A program made the translations under genes and the position numbers. DNA of 64,000 nt from the NCBI RefSeq assembly GCF_034140825.1, contig NC_089045.1:4683501-4747500 (forward strand). Reading direction: 5' to 3'. The notes beneath the pieces are model-generated. The model did no database searches. It was given only the letters and a program-made list of their open reading frames with translations, and was not told where the DNA came from. Source of the stretch: Oryza sativa Japonica Group. Taxonomy: Eukaryota > Streptophyta > Magnoliopsida > Poales > Poaceae. Positions 1 through 12,131 of this stretch are shown here, one piece after another (the stretch's first letter is position 1; every line of letters starts with the position of its first letter).

Positions 1-12
1 ATTTTTTTTCAG

Positions 13-2558
13 GTTGCTTCATTTCTGCATCATCAAGAAAAGATGAATGTTCTAGTGGAGCCTGATGTTCATGATATATTTGCTAGGATTCCTGGTTATG
101 GTTTTGTGCAGACCTTCTATACTCAGGATACCAGGTACATCTTACATATATTTCAGTTTCTGATCCATAAGTTACATTAGTTTCCATATTGATATTTACT
201 AACATTGCGTCTTGCTAAAAATCAGCGACCTTCATGAGAGAGTTGATTTCGTTGCTTGCCTGGGTGGAGATGGCGTCATTCTGCATGCGTCAAATTTATT
301 TAGAACTTCTGTACCACCTGTTGTCTCTTTCAATCTTGGATCTCTTGGATTTCTGACTTCACACAATGTATGATTTAACCTCCTTTCAGACAACACTTTA
401 TCATGTTAACTTGTTTATTTGTCAAATCTAAGCATGCTATCATTTTGTTTACCTCAGTTCGAAGGTTTCAGACAAGACTTGAGGGCTGTCATCCATGGGA
501 ACAATACACTTGGAGTTTATATAACCCTTAGAATGCGTCTACGATGTGAGATCTTTCGCAATGGAAAAGCAATGCCTGGAAAAGTATTTGATGTGCTAAA
601 TGAAGTTGTTGTTGATCGGGGTTCTAATCCTTACCTGTCCAAAATTGAATGCTATGAGCATAACCATTTAATCACAAAGGTAAGATTCAGAAGTTATTAG
701 AGAAATACATTTCTCTTAGCATATTTTTGCTTAGTGGCTGTGTTCATCATGGTGTTTTTCTTTCTGTTATTTCTGTTTGGAGATTTAATGGTTGGAGTCA
801 TGAAGCTAGGCCCTTTTCCCAATTGTATTATGCTTGACAATGTTTAGGCAGCAGCTGCATTGAAATAGAAAAGTCACAACCACTTTGTTTTACACTGTTT
901 GTATGATAAAAACATATATTAAGTTCATATTTCTCCAAGATGAATTTGTCCTTCACCACATTCGTTAATGAGATCCAATGTTTCACTTAGGGAGACAACT
1001 CCTGTCACTTGATTGCATGAACCAAGCGTTTGTGGCAACTAATTATTAAATACTAATGTAGACACACTTGAGCAGTTAAGTCTGCCTGCTTCACTCTCAT
1101 AATCTTGGAGATTATATAATTGTTGTTCTATTCTAGCATTTATTTATAAATTCAGGATTTTTGTTGATATTATTTTAGCTACTTACTCAAAACTTTTTTT
1201 TTTTAATCTGATGGAAAATATTTCTAGGTTCAAGGTGATGGGGTGATAGTAGCAACACCGACTGGCAGTACAGCATACTCTACTGCAGCAGGAGGCTCAA
1301 TGGTAGGTTAATTCTTACAAGTATAAATCCTGGGAAACACTAAATCAACCCATGTGAAGTGATAAATGCCCATGAAACAAAAATCATGAAACAAAAATGT
1401 CTATAAATGTCCATGGAAAAAGCATTGTGCAGTGTTATTGAATCACACCTATTTGTTATATATCTTTTCACTCCATGTTATAAATAGATATTTGATATCT
1501 CCCATTGATGAAACACATGCCAAACATTTTTACATGAAAATACACATTTTTTGTTGTATAAATAGAACTTCTCTCTAGTAATGCATACTGTACATATTCA
1601 AGAGGAACATCTGAAAAGGCTAGTCATGCTTGCTAGTGATTCATGAAACCTTTTTGCTAAGCTTCAAAAGAAACATTCCTAATCAGCATTTACTTTAATA
1701 ACAATAGTAACATCCAATCTCCATCACGTATGAGCTAAATATCAGTTTCTTCTTAACTGTCATCAGAAATATATAACATTGAATCTGGTTCTTGCACTGA
1801 AGATAGTTTTCATTTTTTATGCTCTGCGAAATCCAGTTTGGTATTTGAAAGCTAAACAATGAGAAATGATGGGGTTGATTGTGTGCTTCTATGGTGGTCA
1901 TGTGTTCTTGTTTCATTCAAATGCGTTGTGTTCAATATACTATGAGCGCTATGCAATATGGAATCACATGACGCATGTTTGTTAGCCTCTTCATATCTGC
2001 CAGTGAACTGTTCCTTTTCAAATGCATGCTACATGTACCAATTGAACCGAATAGTTGTTCACTATGATCATTGGTTTTTTGTTGTCTAGGTCCATCCAAA
2101 TGTCCCGTGTATGCTGTTTACTCCAATCTGCCCGCACTCGCTATCATTTAGACCTGTCATCCTTCCTGATTCTGCTCGTCTTGAATTGAAGGTACGGAAC
2201 AAATGGCATTCAACAATGGATGAAATGTCTTATCATTTTCATGCAACCTTATTACCACCTTAACTATGATTATTCCACTGGTTAGCTATACCTCATCAGT
2301 TTGCCTTTTGGTTAGCTAACTAGTACACTGTTTTGGAACTTGCAACTTCCACAGATTCCAGATGATGCAAGAAGTAACGCCTGGGTATCATTTGATGGCA
2401 AAAGGAGGCAGCAATTATCAAGGGGAGACTCTGTTCAAATATCCATGAGTCAGCACCCGCTCCCAACAGTTAATAAATCTGACCAAACTGGTGACTGGTT
2501 CCGCAGCTTGATCAGGTGCCTGAACTGGAACGAGCGACTGGACCAGAAGGCATTATAG
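13..2558 (+). CDS. NADK2: NAD kinase 2, chloroplastic type (C-terminal six exons, partial)
   Basis: Phosphorylates NAD to NADP; the plant NADK2 type works in the chloroplast stroma. Six exons join in frame at GT-AG sites: 13-134, 226-367, 458-679, 1228-1302, 2090-2191 and 2355-2558, giving 288 residues to the stop. The 5' part of the gene lies outside the window, so the calmodulin-binding and transit-peptide regions cannot be seen. The nucleotide-binding motif [10 protein letters not shown] is in exon 2 and the second NAD-kinase signature, [16 protein letters not shown], is in exon 4. The C-terminus ([17 protein letters not shown]) is that of plant NADK2. All visible exons are open, so this end looks functional. 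It is the single-copy anchor gene outside the duplicated cluster. Confidence 0.95.
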
Positions 2559-2984
2559 GCATTAGAGGCTAGTTTTCCCTTGTACATACATACATAGCCC
2601 TACACATATAGATACACTTTTTAACAGGTGCAATGGCTAATCAATATCGATAGTATATAGTTCCAATCCGTCTCATGTCCAACCCGACCACCAACCAACT
2701 ACGTGTTCCATGGATTTAATTGTTTATACATTGCTCTTGTGCCAATATTATACTCACCCCGTTCAAAAATATAAGCGTTGTAGAATTCAAAATTTGTACC
2801 ACAGTATAAGCATTTCTATGGCTTTTATGGAGAACCTAGAACTGATCTAGAGGCAAGTCGTGGGTGGCCCTGTGGCACTAAGACTGCAAAATAATCTACC
2901 ATGGCTCTGTGCTGGAGATTTTAATGAAATTGCACGATGAAAAGAACAGAGGTTTTTGGTTTGGTGCGAAAGTAAATCAAAAAT

Positions 2985-3262
2985 TTGAAAAGAGAGCTAA
3001 CCGAAGCAAAAAACCAGAGGAACTGGCATCTTTAGATAGGAAGTCATGTACAAGCAGCGCTTTCACGTCAGGAATGGTTGAAGTCAAGACATAAAAACAT
3101 GAAGCAAAGTTTACCCTTTGAGTTTGAGTGAAAAAACGAAAATGCGAGAAAAATTCCAATCCCTGTGACGTAATAGTGCACCGACACGCTTTTATCGATA
3201 TTGTTTTTTTACCAGAAGACCTAGAGTTAACTATCGAGACTTTGGGCTATCTAGACAATGTT
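2985..3262. repeat. Direct repeat copy 1 (about 275 bp)
   Basis: Starts near GAAAAGAGAGCTAACCGAAG and runs through CGAGACTTTGGGCTATCT. It matches 4258-4534 with scattered substitutions and short indels. The two copies flank about 1 kb of LTR-like DNA in the same orientation, as a rearranged retroelement or local duplication would leave. The family was not recognised. Confidence 0.7.
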
Positions 3263-3369
3263 GGCAACTTTTTTAGCAAGAAGACAATCATGATCGCAAT
3301 ACCTAAATACCTTGCGGTGATATAGAATCACCAACCACCTCAATCCAGCAAAAAGCTAAACCAAGATGG

Positions 3370-3935
3370 GTTTTGATAGATTAAACCGGCTAGCGAAGCC
3401 GATTTAGATAGAACAATGGATAACTACCTGTCTCGAGGGCAAACGGAAGGTTTACAGGACAAACCTACAAAGGATTTTGCACTCTCACAGCGAAGGCGGA
3501 CGATTTATGGCGCAAATCGATAAAGATGGATGAACTAAAGTAGAGCTATATAAAAAAAGTAGAAGTAATATTGAAAAAGAAAATTCAATTGATTGTGTAG
3601 ATTGTGAATACATTGTTTGAACCGGCCTTATCCCTTATATAGGGATTGGTTTTGCCTCCTACAGGACCTCTTCCACGTCCAACTCGGGGTAGAAATAAAA
3701 GGAAACCCGAAACAGCCTCCTGAGACCCGACGAAAACAGAGTTTGTCTTGGACTCCGTCGGTTTGGCCGGCCACATGCCGCCAGTCTGACCGGCTCTCAG
3801 GCTGCTGTCTAACCGTCCCTTGTACGGCGGTCAAACCTACCCTATGGAGGAAACCGACAGATTTCCCAAATCTTGGCAAATTTCCCTATTTCGATCCTAG
3901 ATGGCAAATTTGGGTGTAAACATATGCCCCCCCTG
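3370..3935. mobile_element. LTR-like retroelement fragment, unclassified
   Basis: Sits between the two direct repeats. It has the feel of a plant LTR: an AT-rich TATA-like stretch near 3546, a GC-rich leader with CCGGCC and GACCGGC motifs, and a pyrimidine-rich end. No terminal TG/CA pair or target duplication could be set, so it is called only as a broken fossil fragment. Confidence 0.3.
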
Positions 3936-4257
3936 CCTTTTTGATGAACATTGTGAATCTAAAAACATAGAACATGCTGTCTTAGGGCGATAATCCATTT
4001 ACCGACCATAGGACCTCCTAAGCATCTTGCCAAACGCATGGAAAGTATTTCTTCAAGTATTTCCTATTGATTGTTATCTGAAAACGCTTTCCTTAAAGTG
4101 TCTCCAAAAAAATATGCATTTCCTCGAACAATCCTGCACACTCGGTAAGGACCTTCCCAACTAGGTGACTACCTATCAAACTCCTTAGATCGAGAACCCA
4201 AAGGCAAAATTGTCTTCCATACCAAATCTTCTATTTGAAACAACTTTGCTTTCACCC

Positions 4258-4534
4258 TTCGAAAAGAGAGCTAACCGAAGCAAAATAACAGAGGAGCTGG
4301 CATCTTTAGATAGGAAGTCATGTACAAGCAGCGCTTTCACGTCAGGAATGGTTGAAGGCAGGACATAAAAACATGAAGCAAAGTTTGCCCTTGAGTTTGA
4401 GTGAAAATTAGAAAATGCGAGAAAAATTGCAATCCCTGTGACGTAATAGTGCACCGACACATCTTCATCGACGTTATTTTTTTTGACCAGAAAACCTAGA
4501 GCTAACTATCGAGACTTTGGGCTATCTGGACACG
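4258..4534. repeat. Direct repeat copy 2
   Basis: Partner of 2985-3262 in the same orientation, sharing the segment around AGGAAGTCATGTACAAGCAG and its downstream 200 bases with a few differences. Only short frames without recognisable domains are present. Confidence 0.7.
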
Positions 4535-5578
4535 TACTTCAAGAAATGGTTTATGTATATTTGTTACCGGGTGCAAGAAGATCCAGTTGATAAGGATAAA
4601 ATACCCTTCGTATTTGTATGGATTTCTGGAATTGATGATCGTAGAGAAAAGCCCTCTTTACCATTCTGTATAAATGGACTATTCTATTTGTATAGATATG
4701 ATAGAGGGGCGTTTTTCAACCTCCCTTTTATCCACTAGTTCCTCTCTCTTTTAAGGCAAGAGCATCACATGGAAGAGTAATTAATACTAAAAGGATTAGA
4801 TGGATCGTTTGGTTGCCTGCACATGTCTTAATTATGAAAATGAAAGGAGGTATAATCTCACCTTCAAGAAAAGAAGGTAACCAAACTCAGCTTCATGCAA
4901 CAATCAAACAAAATCTGTAACCTCCAATATGTTTTCATGCAAGCAACCAAACAACATACACTGATTTTAACACCGAAGGTACAATCCCTAGCTAGAGCTA
5001 CTCACCCAGTTTATACCCATAAGTTTATGCAATATAATCTCCTGTACAAAATTGCTTCAAAAAGGTTCCACCAAATAGATTGAAAACAATTCTCCTTAAA
5101 GTGCATTTGGTCCTGATAGGCTAATTAATTACTGATATTAATTATTTTCAACGCATATTAGTGTATCCATACTTTGCTGAGAAGGAAACCAAGAATACCG
5201 CTTTGTGCGGTCAAACTACATACTACAATGAAAGCTTATATATGATCGATCGGGTGAAACGACACTTGGCCTGGAACTATGCATAGAAGGCTTGGTTTAG
5301 GCTAATCAGTGGCCAGGCTAAAAGCTATTACAACCAATGTTTAAAAAGGACAAGACGATGAGAAAGGAAAGGAAATGAATGGACGACAAAACTATGGGCG
5401 ACCATGGATGCAAAACTTGTTGGTCAAATGCATGCATACGCGTACGTGCGTGCTGTTAAGTGTTAGCTATAGAGAGAACCATTCATGCATGCATGCAGAT
5501 GCAGCGAGAAATAAGGTAGCAGGAGTAGTTGCTTGCCTCCTGATCGATCCCCACTAATTAACCCATTGATTCATTGTG

Positions 5579-5586
5579 TTATATAT
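5579..5586 (+). promoter_or_regulatory. Candidate TATA box of PMEI-A
   Basis: TTATATAT lies about 57 bases before the ATG of PMEI-A, the same spacing seen upstream of the three Q genes. Position is the only evidence. Confidence 0.35.
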
Positions 5587-5642
5587 GCATAAGCATAACG
5601 CAATGAGGAGCTCACAGCTCGATCGCAGGGAGTACGTAGCAA

Positions 5643-6197
5643 ATGGCGGCCGTCGGCCTGTTAGTACTACTCCTGGTGGTGGGCGGGTGGGTGGCGGCGC
5701 AAGAAGCAGGTGATGCCCCGGCGAGCATCGTGGGGCCATGCTCGCGTACAGGAGACAAGAAGGCGTGCGTGGAGTTGTTGTCGGGCATCCCGGAGGCCCG
5801 GAAGGCGACGACGGTGGGCCCTCTCGCGGAGCTGTACCTGCGGGCAATCGCCAACCAGACGACGGAGGCCAAGGCGATGGCTACCAAGCTGCTAGCCACC
5901 ATGAAGGGGAAGGGCGTGCCACCCGTGTGCCTCCAGCAGTGCACCGCCAGCGTCGACACCCTCTCCAACGCCCTCGCCGCCTTCTTCTCTGCCTCCGCCG
6001 ACGTCAACAAAAAGTACAGGGACTTGGACGGTTTTCTCGTGGGCTTTCTTAAACAACCGCCCATCTGCATGAGCGCGTGCCCCATCCGGTCGTGCGATAT
6101 GGAAGAGGTCACTATCGCCGACAAGTTCCACCAAGCCTGGAAGATGTTGGGTGTCGCACACGACCTCATCACGCAGATCCTAGGCACAAAGTCCTAG
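5643..6197 (+). CDS. Secreted PMEI/invertase-inhibitor family protein (PMEI-A)
   Basis: Intronless 184-aa protein. The N-terminus is a typical signal peptide (hydrophobic LLVLLLVVGG core, likely cleavage after about residue 20), so it should act in the apoplast. The four-helix inhibitor pattern is suggested by an N-terminal Cys pair (GPCSRTGDKKAC), the VCLQQC motif opening the second half, and a C-terminal Cys cluster (ICMSACPIRSC). Members inhibit pectin methylesterases or acid invertases; which target applies cannot be read from sequence. A hAT MITE is inserted directly after the stop codon. A nearly identical inverted copy ends the window at 63601-64000. The visible overlap differs at two residues (R to Q, Q to H). 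ATG chosen because it opens the signal peptide. Confidence 0.8.
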   Translation: MAAVGLLVLLLVVGGWVAAQEAGDAPASIVGPCSRTGDKKACVELLSGIPEARKATTVGPLAELYLRAIANQTTEAKAMATKLLATMKGKGVPPVCLQQCTASVDTLSNALAAFFSASADVNKKYRDLDGFLVGFLKQPPICMSACPIRSCDMEEVTIADKFHQAWKMLGVAHDLITQILGTKS

Positions 6198-6204
6198 ATA
6201 CATT

Positions 6205-6387
6205 AAGGGGCGGATCCATAACAAGATTTAAGGGGAGGACTCGTGATCTCTTTCTTCCTTGTTCAGTCCTCTCTACTTTTCATTTTCTCTCTATTTTTCC
6301 CCCTTTCATTTCCCCTTCTACCAATGGTGGTCCAGCGGGATAGGGGGGACTCGAGTCCCCCTAGCACCCACGTTGGATCCGCCCCTG
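6205..6387. mobile_element. hAT-type MITE (183 bp)
   Basis: Terminal inverted repeats (C/A)AGGGGCGGATCCA are flanked by the 8-bp target duplication GATACATT at 6197-6204 and 6388-6395. The 8-bp duplication and CAGGGGCGG terminus are typical of hAT elements; it has no coding capacity. The first base of the left duplication is the last base of the PMEI-A stop codon. The same insertion is present in the inverted copy (63411-63592), so it predates that duplication. Confidence 0.85.
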
Positions 6388-7199
6388 GATACATTCTATA
6401 TGTTGGACATTTTGATTTGCCATCCTACTACCAGAATTTACCTATCAAATAAATCTTTCTAGGTTAGCAACCCAAATACTTCCTTACAACTGTTTTTTTA
6501 TTTATTTTGACGGGTGCGCATGTGTCTGTTCCCACCTCCAATCGAGGAATAGGAATTTTTATCATACCAGTGTGGGTATTATTGTTATATACTCCTATGT
6601 TGTTGAAATAACTGAGATCGTTATTTTTAAGATGTGCACATTGTAACTATTTCTATGGGGAGAATGATTTCTATATATTGACTTGCACTAATAATATGTA
6701 GCGGCTTTTGATTCTCTTATATATTGGCAAATGTTCCCCTAAAAATATATATTGGCAAATATGAAGTTAATAACCAGATATGTGGTCATTTGACAGTTTT
6801 TTTTGAAGTGACGATTTAGGAAGGATGACACAGTTTTCTGGTCACTAATGTATTAACAGCCACATATTAGCCTAGTAGTAAGAACAACACAATCACACTA
6901 CCCTATCATTGATGGTTGAGGAAAACCCGATGCTAATTATAAGGGGTTTCCTACCAACACCCCTCGCTCGCACCCATTGTAAGCAAGAACTGGTATTGAT
7001 GCCAACACATCAGTTCCTCTTCATAAAAAGTAATCATTAATAATAGTAGTATCAATTCATTAAAAAATATATGATAAATAGGTAGGAAAATATATGAACC
7101 AAACCAGAGCAACCCAAGAGGTTGAAGCGATGCAGCCTTGAACGACGCCAATGCAGCCAATACAATTTCCAGGGCAGGCAGAACATTGGACTTACCCTT

Positions 7200-7686
7200 T
7201 CGCTGGAGATCAAAAGCCGATGCAGTCCCGTGTCAGGTGTCAAGTTCTGCCGTGATAAGTAAAAATCTTAGGAAATAGGGTGGCAATGCGCCGAGAGTAG
7301 TTGTATTGATCTATGAGATAGTTTACAATGACCTCGGTGTACATATTTATACCCATGGGTAGATACTAGTCCTTCTTGAATAAGAAAGAAACTTTCCTAA
7401 AGATAAAAGGAAAAACATAAAGTCCTTCTCGGACACTAAACACACTTTCCTAAATATAAAATAAACTAGCAAACTCTTTCTAATTAATAGATAAACTGCC
7501 ATGCCGTATCCTGCTTGAACTTGGTCACTTCTGGATAAACTTTCTTTAATAGATTAATTTCCTTAACTAAATTTACTAAGAATCCGACTATTGGTGACTT
7601 CCAATCAGCTGATTCTAGGACTCTGAAGCTAATACTGACTCTAGAGCGATGATGACTTTGGGGCTTACCAAATTTCACTGTTAACA
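7200..7686. mobile_element. LTR fragment related to the solo LTR at 9578-11086
   Basis: Shares with that solo LTR the GGTGGCAATGCGCCGA / GGTGGCGATGCGCCGA segment, a TATA-like ATTTATACCC, and the closing ACTTACCAAATTT...GTTAACA. It ends at 7686. The beginning is not seen, so it is a truncated fossil. Confidence 0.55.
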
Positions 7687-8051
7687 CCTACTAGTACACC
7701 AAATTATAAATGTCCTTTCTTTTTCTTCTTATAGAATTTTCATTTAAATTACTTATCCGATCTATAATCCGATTACACCATTGTGTTCATTGCAATTAAA
7801 TCTTTACAACAAGATCTTACGTGACTATATTTTGATAAAAGAAATATCTGTGTTGTAAACTACTTTTATTATATATGTAAGTTACTTTTATCATATATGG
7901 ATGCGCTAAACCGCACCCAGGGTGCGCTATAACTAAACTAGTCCCCTCACAGCATCCCCTCCCCCACCCCCACCCTAGCCCCCCCCGGCAACCCCCCACC
8001 CCCATCCATCCCGCACAAACTCCCCCATTACTCCCTCTCCAAAAAAAAATC
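7687..8051. other. Non-coding, C-rich and AT-rich spacer
   Basis: No gene recognised. A C-rich run lies at about 7944-8040 and partially palindromic GCGC / GGGTGCGC motifs near 7905-7930. Reading frames here are low-complexity artefacts. Confidence 0.4.
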
Positions 8052-8610
8052 GTTAAGTAAATCAATTACTATCAATGGTTTTAGTTCGATAAGTGAACAA
8101 GTTACTATCAAAAAGTTCCCCACACTATCAATCCCGCAGAAAATAGCCCACACTTTTTTTTCTTTCCTTCCACACTTCTTTCGGATTGGCCCATTAGTAA
8201 CAAGATTACTGAGTCTATCAGTGTATGAGTAAACAAGTTACTAACACTCCCGCACTCCCAAATTTATTTCTTCTCTCAGTAAATGGATTACTCTCAGTTG
8301 TTTTCAGCCTTCTCAATTTGGTTCCTTTTCTCAGTAAATGAATTGCTCTCATGTAGTTGTGAGCTCTTCTCTTAGTAAATAAATTACTTAGGATATTAGT
8401 ATTCCCAATTGGTTCGTATACCTTCTTAGTAAGTAAATTACTTAGAATTAACGTATTGTTATCGCCACGAGATTCCTCTTAGTAAATAAATTACTATTAC
8501 ACCGATGGTTCTCAACACAACATATTGATCTTGCCATAAAATTTCTCGTAGTAACCAAGTTACTATTACACTGATGGTTCTCAACATTGTCTCTTAGTAA
8601 CTAAATTACA
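8052..8610. repeat. Array of short palindromic units AGTAA-n-TTACT
   Basis: About eleven spaced, degenerate copies of a 15-bp palindrome of the form AGTAAATAAATTACT occur in 560 bases (for example near 8052, 8227, 8278, 8375, 8429, 8480, 8551). Units are separated by irregular 10-60 base spacers and there is no coding sequence. Arrays like this occur as subterminal binding sites of CACTA-type elements, but no complete element was delimited. Confidence 0.6.
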
Positions 8611-9229
8611 CCGATGTTGCCCCTTTCATATGTCGAACAATCAGCACTTCTATATGTTAGAGAATTTGGACTTATGATCAATTCTACCAATTTATAAAGT
8701 TCTGGCCAATTTTGTGTTCTATATGCTATAATATTATACAAATAGTAATGTGTGATATTATACCAATCAATTATTAGACTTCTGGAGCTAAAAAGAATTT
8801 TGTTTTACCCCTACCTATTTCGAATGCCCAACGTCTAAATCCTAGGCCCGCCCTTGCCTCTCACTTCTTGTCTCATCTTTTCCCTTTCCAGCCTGCTATT
8901 GCGTGCCCCCTCTTTCTAGATTGAGCGGCTTGTCCGGGAGGCCGGCGAGTCCAGATTGAGTGGCTTGACAGAGAGGCTGGGAAGACAGGAGAAGATGGCA
9001 GGCGGGGAGAAGGGTGGAGGAGAAAGACGATGCCAGCAAGAAGAAGGGAAAGGTAGCACCGGAGGACTCCTACTCCTGATCTGGACATGTTCCCGTTACA
9101 AAGAGACGGCGGTAAGTAGGCTCAATGAGGATGATCGCAGCGAAGGAGATTGACGACAATGTCGGGTGGCTCTGCTAGGATGGCGGCAGTGAGTCTGATC
9201 TGGTGCTATTGTTCTTGAATGGGGATTGG

Positions 9230-9404
9230 TTATGTGTATGCTGATTCTTTGAACCGTCCTCCCATTTTTTGTGCTTTGTAGAAGCACGTTAGTGCTGGTT
9301 CCTAATCCGACACTAATGCCACCTCCCTCATCGGTGCTCAAAGAGTAGTGCTTTTTAGGGAACCCACACTAATGAGGGTTTTTACAATAGTGTCTGGAGG
9401 CCTT
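9230..9404. mobile_element. CACTA-like terminal fragment
   Basis: Contains GTGCT-GG-TTCC / GACACTAATG units in both orientations and stops at TTTTTACAATAGTG, a plausible ...TAGTG right terminus. No matching CACTA left end or target duplication was found. From 8611 to 9230 nothing else was recognised. Confidence 0.3.
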
Positions 9405-9577
9405 CGCTATAGTGGCCCATATATGTTGTTGTCTCCCACAAACGGTGGCGCATGTACGGAGCCCTCCCTTACTTCTGGCTACCGAGCCACATATATAGGC
9501 CCCCCATCATCAACCCTGCCCATCTAGCCATATTGGCCCGGCCTGCGTGCACCTTGCCATCTTGTCATATGCACCCC

Positions 9578-11086
9578 TGTTGATGTGAAAAACACACACT
9601 GGCCCAAAAGATCTGCTTAACTCCTGTGCAGGTCCAAAATCTTGCTTTTAGGTTCGTGAGCGTGCCAGTTGATTTGATCCCACAATCAACAAGAAGAAAA
9701 AAAACAAGAAAACGAGGTTAAATCCATAAACGATAGCCGATCGGCTAGGAGCCGATGACATATCGTCAATCGTTGAGCCGATGATATTGGCAATAGATCG
9801 GCAACAAAGAATAAAGCAATATAAAACTAAATCTACCCGATCGGCTGTAGATATCAACGATATATAATCTTTCTCTCGATGTATATTTAAACTAAGTGCT
9901 TAGGATAGATCGAACAGCATGTCGAGACAGTATAAACTTAAGTCTAAAGATGCATTAAAGTAAGGATTATATAAACGCTTATAGCATAGCCGATCAAATA
10001 GATCTAGCATGTATCGGCAAATACTCTGATACCACTCTATATTAAGATATTAAAACAGATAAAATATATTAAACATAAAGCCTAATATACTCTAATGCGA
10101 TAAGATCTTAATATAAAGGGATGATTTAGCATAATAATCAAGCATATAAGGTATAAAATAGCTAAATCAGGTAAGATCGGCTAAAACCCCGATACTATCT
10201 CTATCGATCGTCATAAAACAAGCTAGATATTATAATTATAGACAATACTTAATAGATCGAACTCAACCGATGCAGCATTAAGCATACAGATTTAGATTAA
10301 TAAAGATCTAGACCAGTTGATGAAAACCTCTAAGAGATGGTGGATATGCTATATAATTTAGATTAATAACAAGATCTAACTCTATCGACTACTCTCTAAC
10401 AATAAAAACCAACCGATTGCGGGTTAGATGGCGCAACTAACAAAGATTATGGAGCATATATGATAACTCGACGAATTACATAAACAAGATTAGAGTGTCA
10501 TAAAGATGGAAGCACTAATCCCGAGAACGCTAACCGCCATGACAAGTTTACCTCCTGTTGAAGATCGAAATCGATACAGCTCAACCCGAAAGCAAGAACT
10601 CGTCGAAATAAATGAAAGTAAAAAGGGTGGCGATGCGCCGAAAGTATTATTGAATTGTTGTTGTAAATTACATGGGGTCGGGTTATATTTATACCCGAGA
10701 TACATATAATAGGTCCTTGCCGGACACGACTATTATCTCTAACAAACTCTAAGACATACATAAGTCTTTACGACAGACTTTTACCCAAACATATCTCTAA
10801 GGAAACTATTCAAAATATCCTAAATAATAGATACAATTGCCTATCTGAGAACATATCTCCATCGTGATAATCCTTGTGTAGCACATTGATCGATTCCAGA
10901 AACGGCTTTACAACCATCTTAATGGAATCGGCTGTCCTCTGTCCGATGCAACTCAGCCGATGCAGACTTCAGCCGATGCCTCCGCAGCCGATGCGCACTC
11001 TGTTCTTCGAACACAATCCTCTGCTGAATCCACTTCGATTCCAATGCCGAACCTGGTTCATGACTTACCAAATTTGGTCGTTAACA
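9578..11086. mobile_element. Solo LTR (1,509 bp) with 5-bp target duplication
   Basis: Begins TGTTGATGTG and ends CGTTAACA, flanked by ACCCC at 9573-9577 and 11087-11091. The paralogous site at about 14588 is empty (CACCCCACCACACAG), which confirms the boundaries. No internal region is present, so it is the fossil of a recombined LTR retrotransposon. The superfamily cannot be told from the LTR alone. Confidence 0.85.
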
Positions 11087-11339
11087 ACCCCACCACACAG
11101 TGCACTAGCATCACCAGCTCTCAGCTCCATGCCTGCTCACCGTAGAAGTTAGACCATCACTGTCGTGGGCCACAGCCTGCTCTTCCTCTCGTTATGTTTG
11201 GGCCGGGGTAGAGAATGATTTAGTGAACAGGTGGTTGGAGGCATGTGATGTATTTTAGGTGGTAGAACCATTTTTTCTATTTTCTAAATCAATTTTCCTT
11301 CAATTTACCAACTCCGAGCCCATAACGATAATATCAAAC

Positions 11340-11570
11340 AGGAGTAGTACCACATCTTATTGATGATGGTCTATTTATCTTGCAGTATGCGGATGACACA
11401 TTGATTTTTATGAAAATATTTGCTATATGTTTTAGAACAACTACCTATCCTCAATATTAATTTCCATGATAGTGAACTTTTTGCTTTGCCTAGACTAAAG
11501 ACTCCGAGGAACAATATTTGTAGTTGTTTGGTTGCCAGATAGGTATTGTCCTTTTAGATATCTTGGTATA
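11340..11570 (+). mobile_element. LINE reverse-transcriptase relic, copy in P flank
   Basis: The reading QYADDTLIF at 11383-11409 is the catalytic YADD box of a non-LTR reverse transcriptase. Downstream there are degraded matches to the NFHKSELF, LFGC and RYLGI blocks of plant LINEs. Frame changes and stops interrupt it, and only about 230 bases remain. Copies occur at 14840-15084, 31831-32046 and 51786-52001 as part of the duplicated unit. Confidence 0.7.
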
Positions 11571-12131
11571 CAACAATTGCAGCAAGTGAGGGCAAAATCA
11601 CAAACCGTAAAAAGCAAAGGCAAAATCATAATTGCAGCAAGTAAAGGCAAGAATACAATTATGCCTAAAAACTAAATTCAAACACATGCTAAAAAAAAAC
11701 ATAAATTTGGTTATGATAGATGCTTGCTGTATAAATGCTGCAATTATTTTTCAGAACATTTTGTAACTATTTGAGTGATAAGGAAGCAAGCACGTGTATA
11801 TGCACTTGTGTGGTGAAAAATCCAATTCCATTTGTAAGGATTAGAACACTATTTTGGACAGAATAAAAGACACATGCAAAACAGACAGTAATACAGTGAG
11901 ACTCTAACCGATGGATCAAATTAAATGGGCTACTATATATATACTGCAAAAATTAGTGAAACTTGAATTTTAAATGCTCTGTGTGAAGTCTTAATTATTT
12001 CTTAATTAGATACATAGCATAGCATATATATGCGTGTAGCTAGTGTATATATGGATTCCATGTGCACTGCACTGTGTGGTGTGGTCGATCAAAGCGAATG
12101 AATTAGATGCTGCACGTAGATATCTAGCTGC

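Larger units (their letters stand above)
2559..5578. other. Repeat-rich intergenic spacer
   Basis: No convincing gene. The start (about 2755-2845) resembles half of a Stowaway-like MITE (CCGTTCAAAAATATAAGC). It is followed by a pair of direct repeats and an LTR-like stretch, listed separately. From about 4540 to 5570 the DNA is unique-looking and AT-rich with only short random reading frames. Confidence 0.5.
5643..7066 (+). repeat. Outer inverted-repeat arm, left
   Basis: This stretch, covering PMEI-A and about 870 bases of its 3' flank, recurs in reverse complement at about 62045-64000. Homology fades at about 7066 (after CAATTCATTAAAAAATAT). The right arm additionally holds a 680-bp hAT insertion. 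The left limit of homology cannot be set because the right arm leaves the window. Confidence 0.85.

Noticed and set aside
3585-3919. Overlapping 100- and 83-codon frames near 3.7 kb
   Set aside because: Both strands are open over LTR-like GC-rich leader sequence and no domain was recognised.
5612-6187. 191-codon minus-strand frame opposite PMEI-A
   Set aside because: Antisense shadow of a GC-rich gene; the plus-strand protein has the signal peptide and family motifs.
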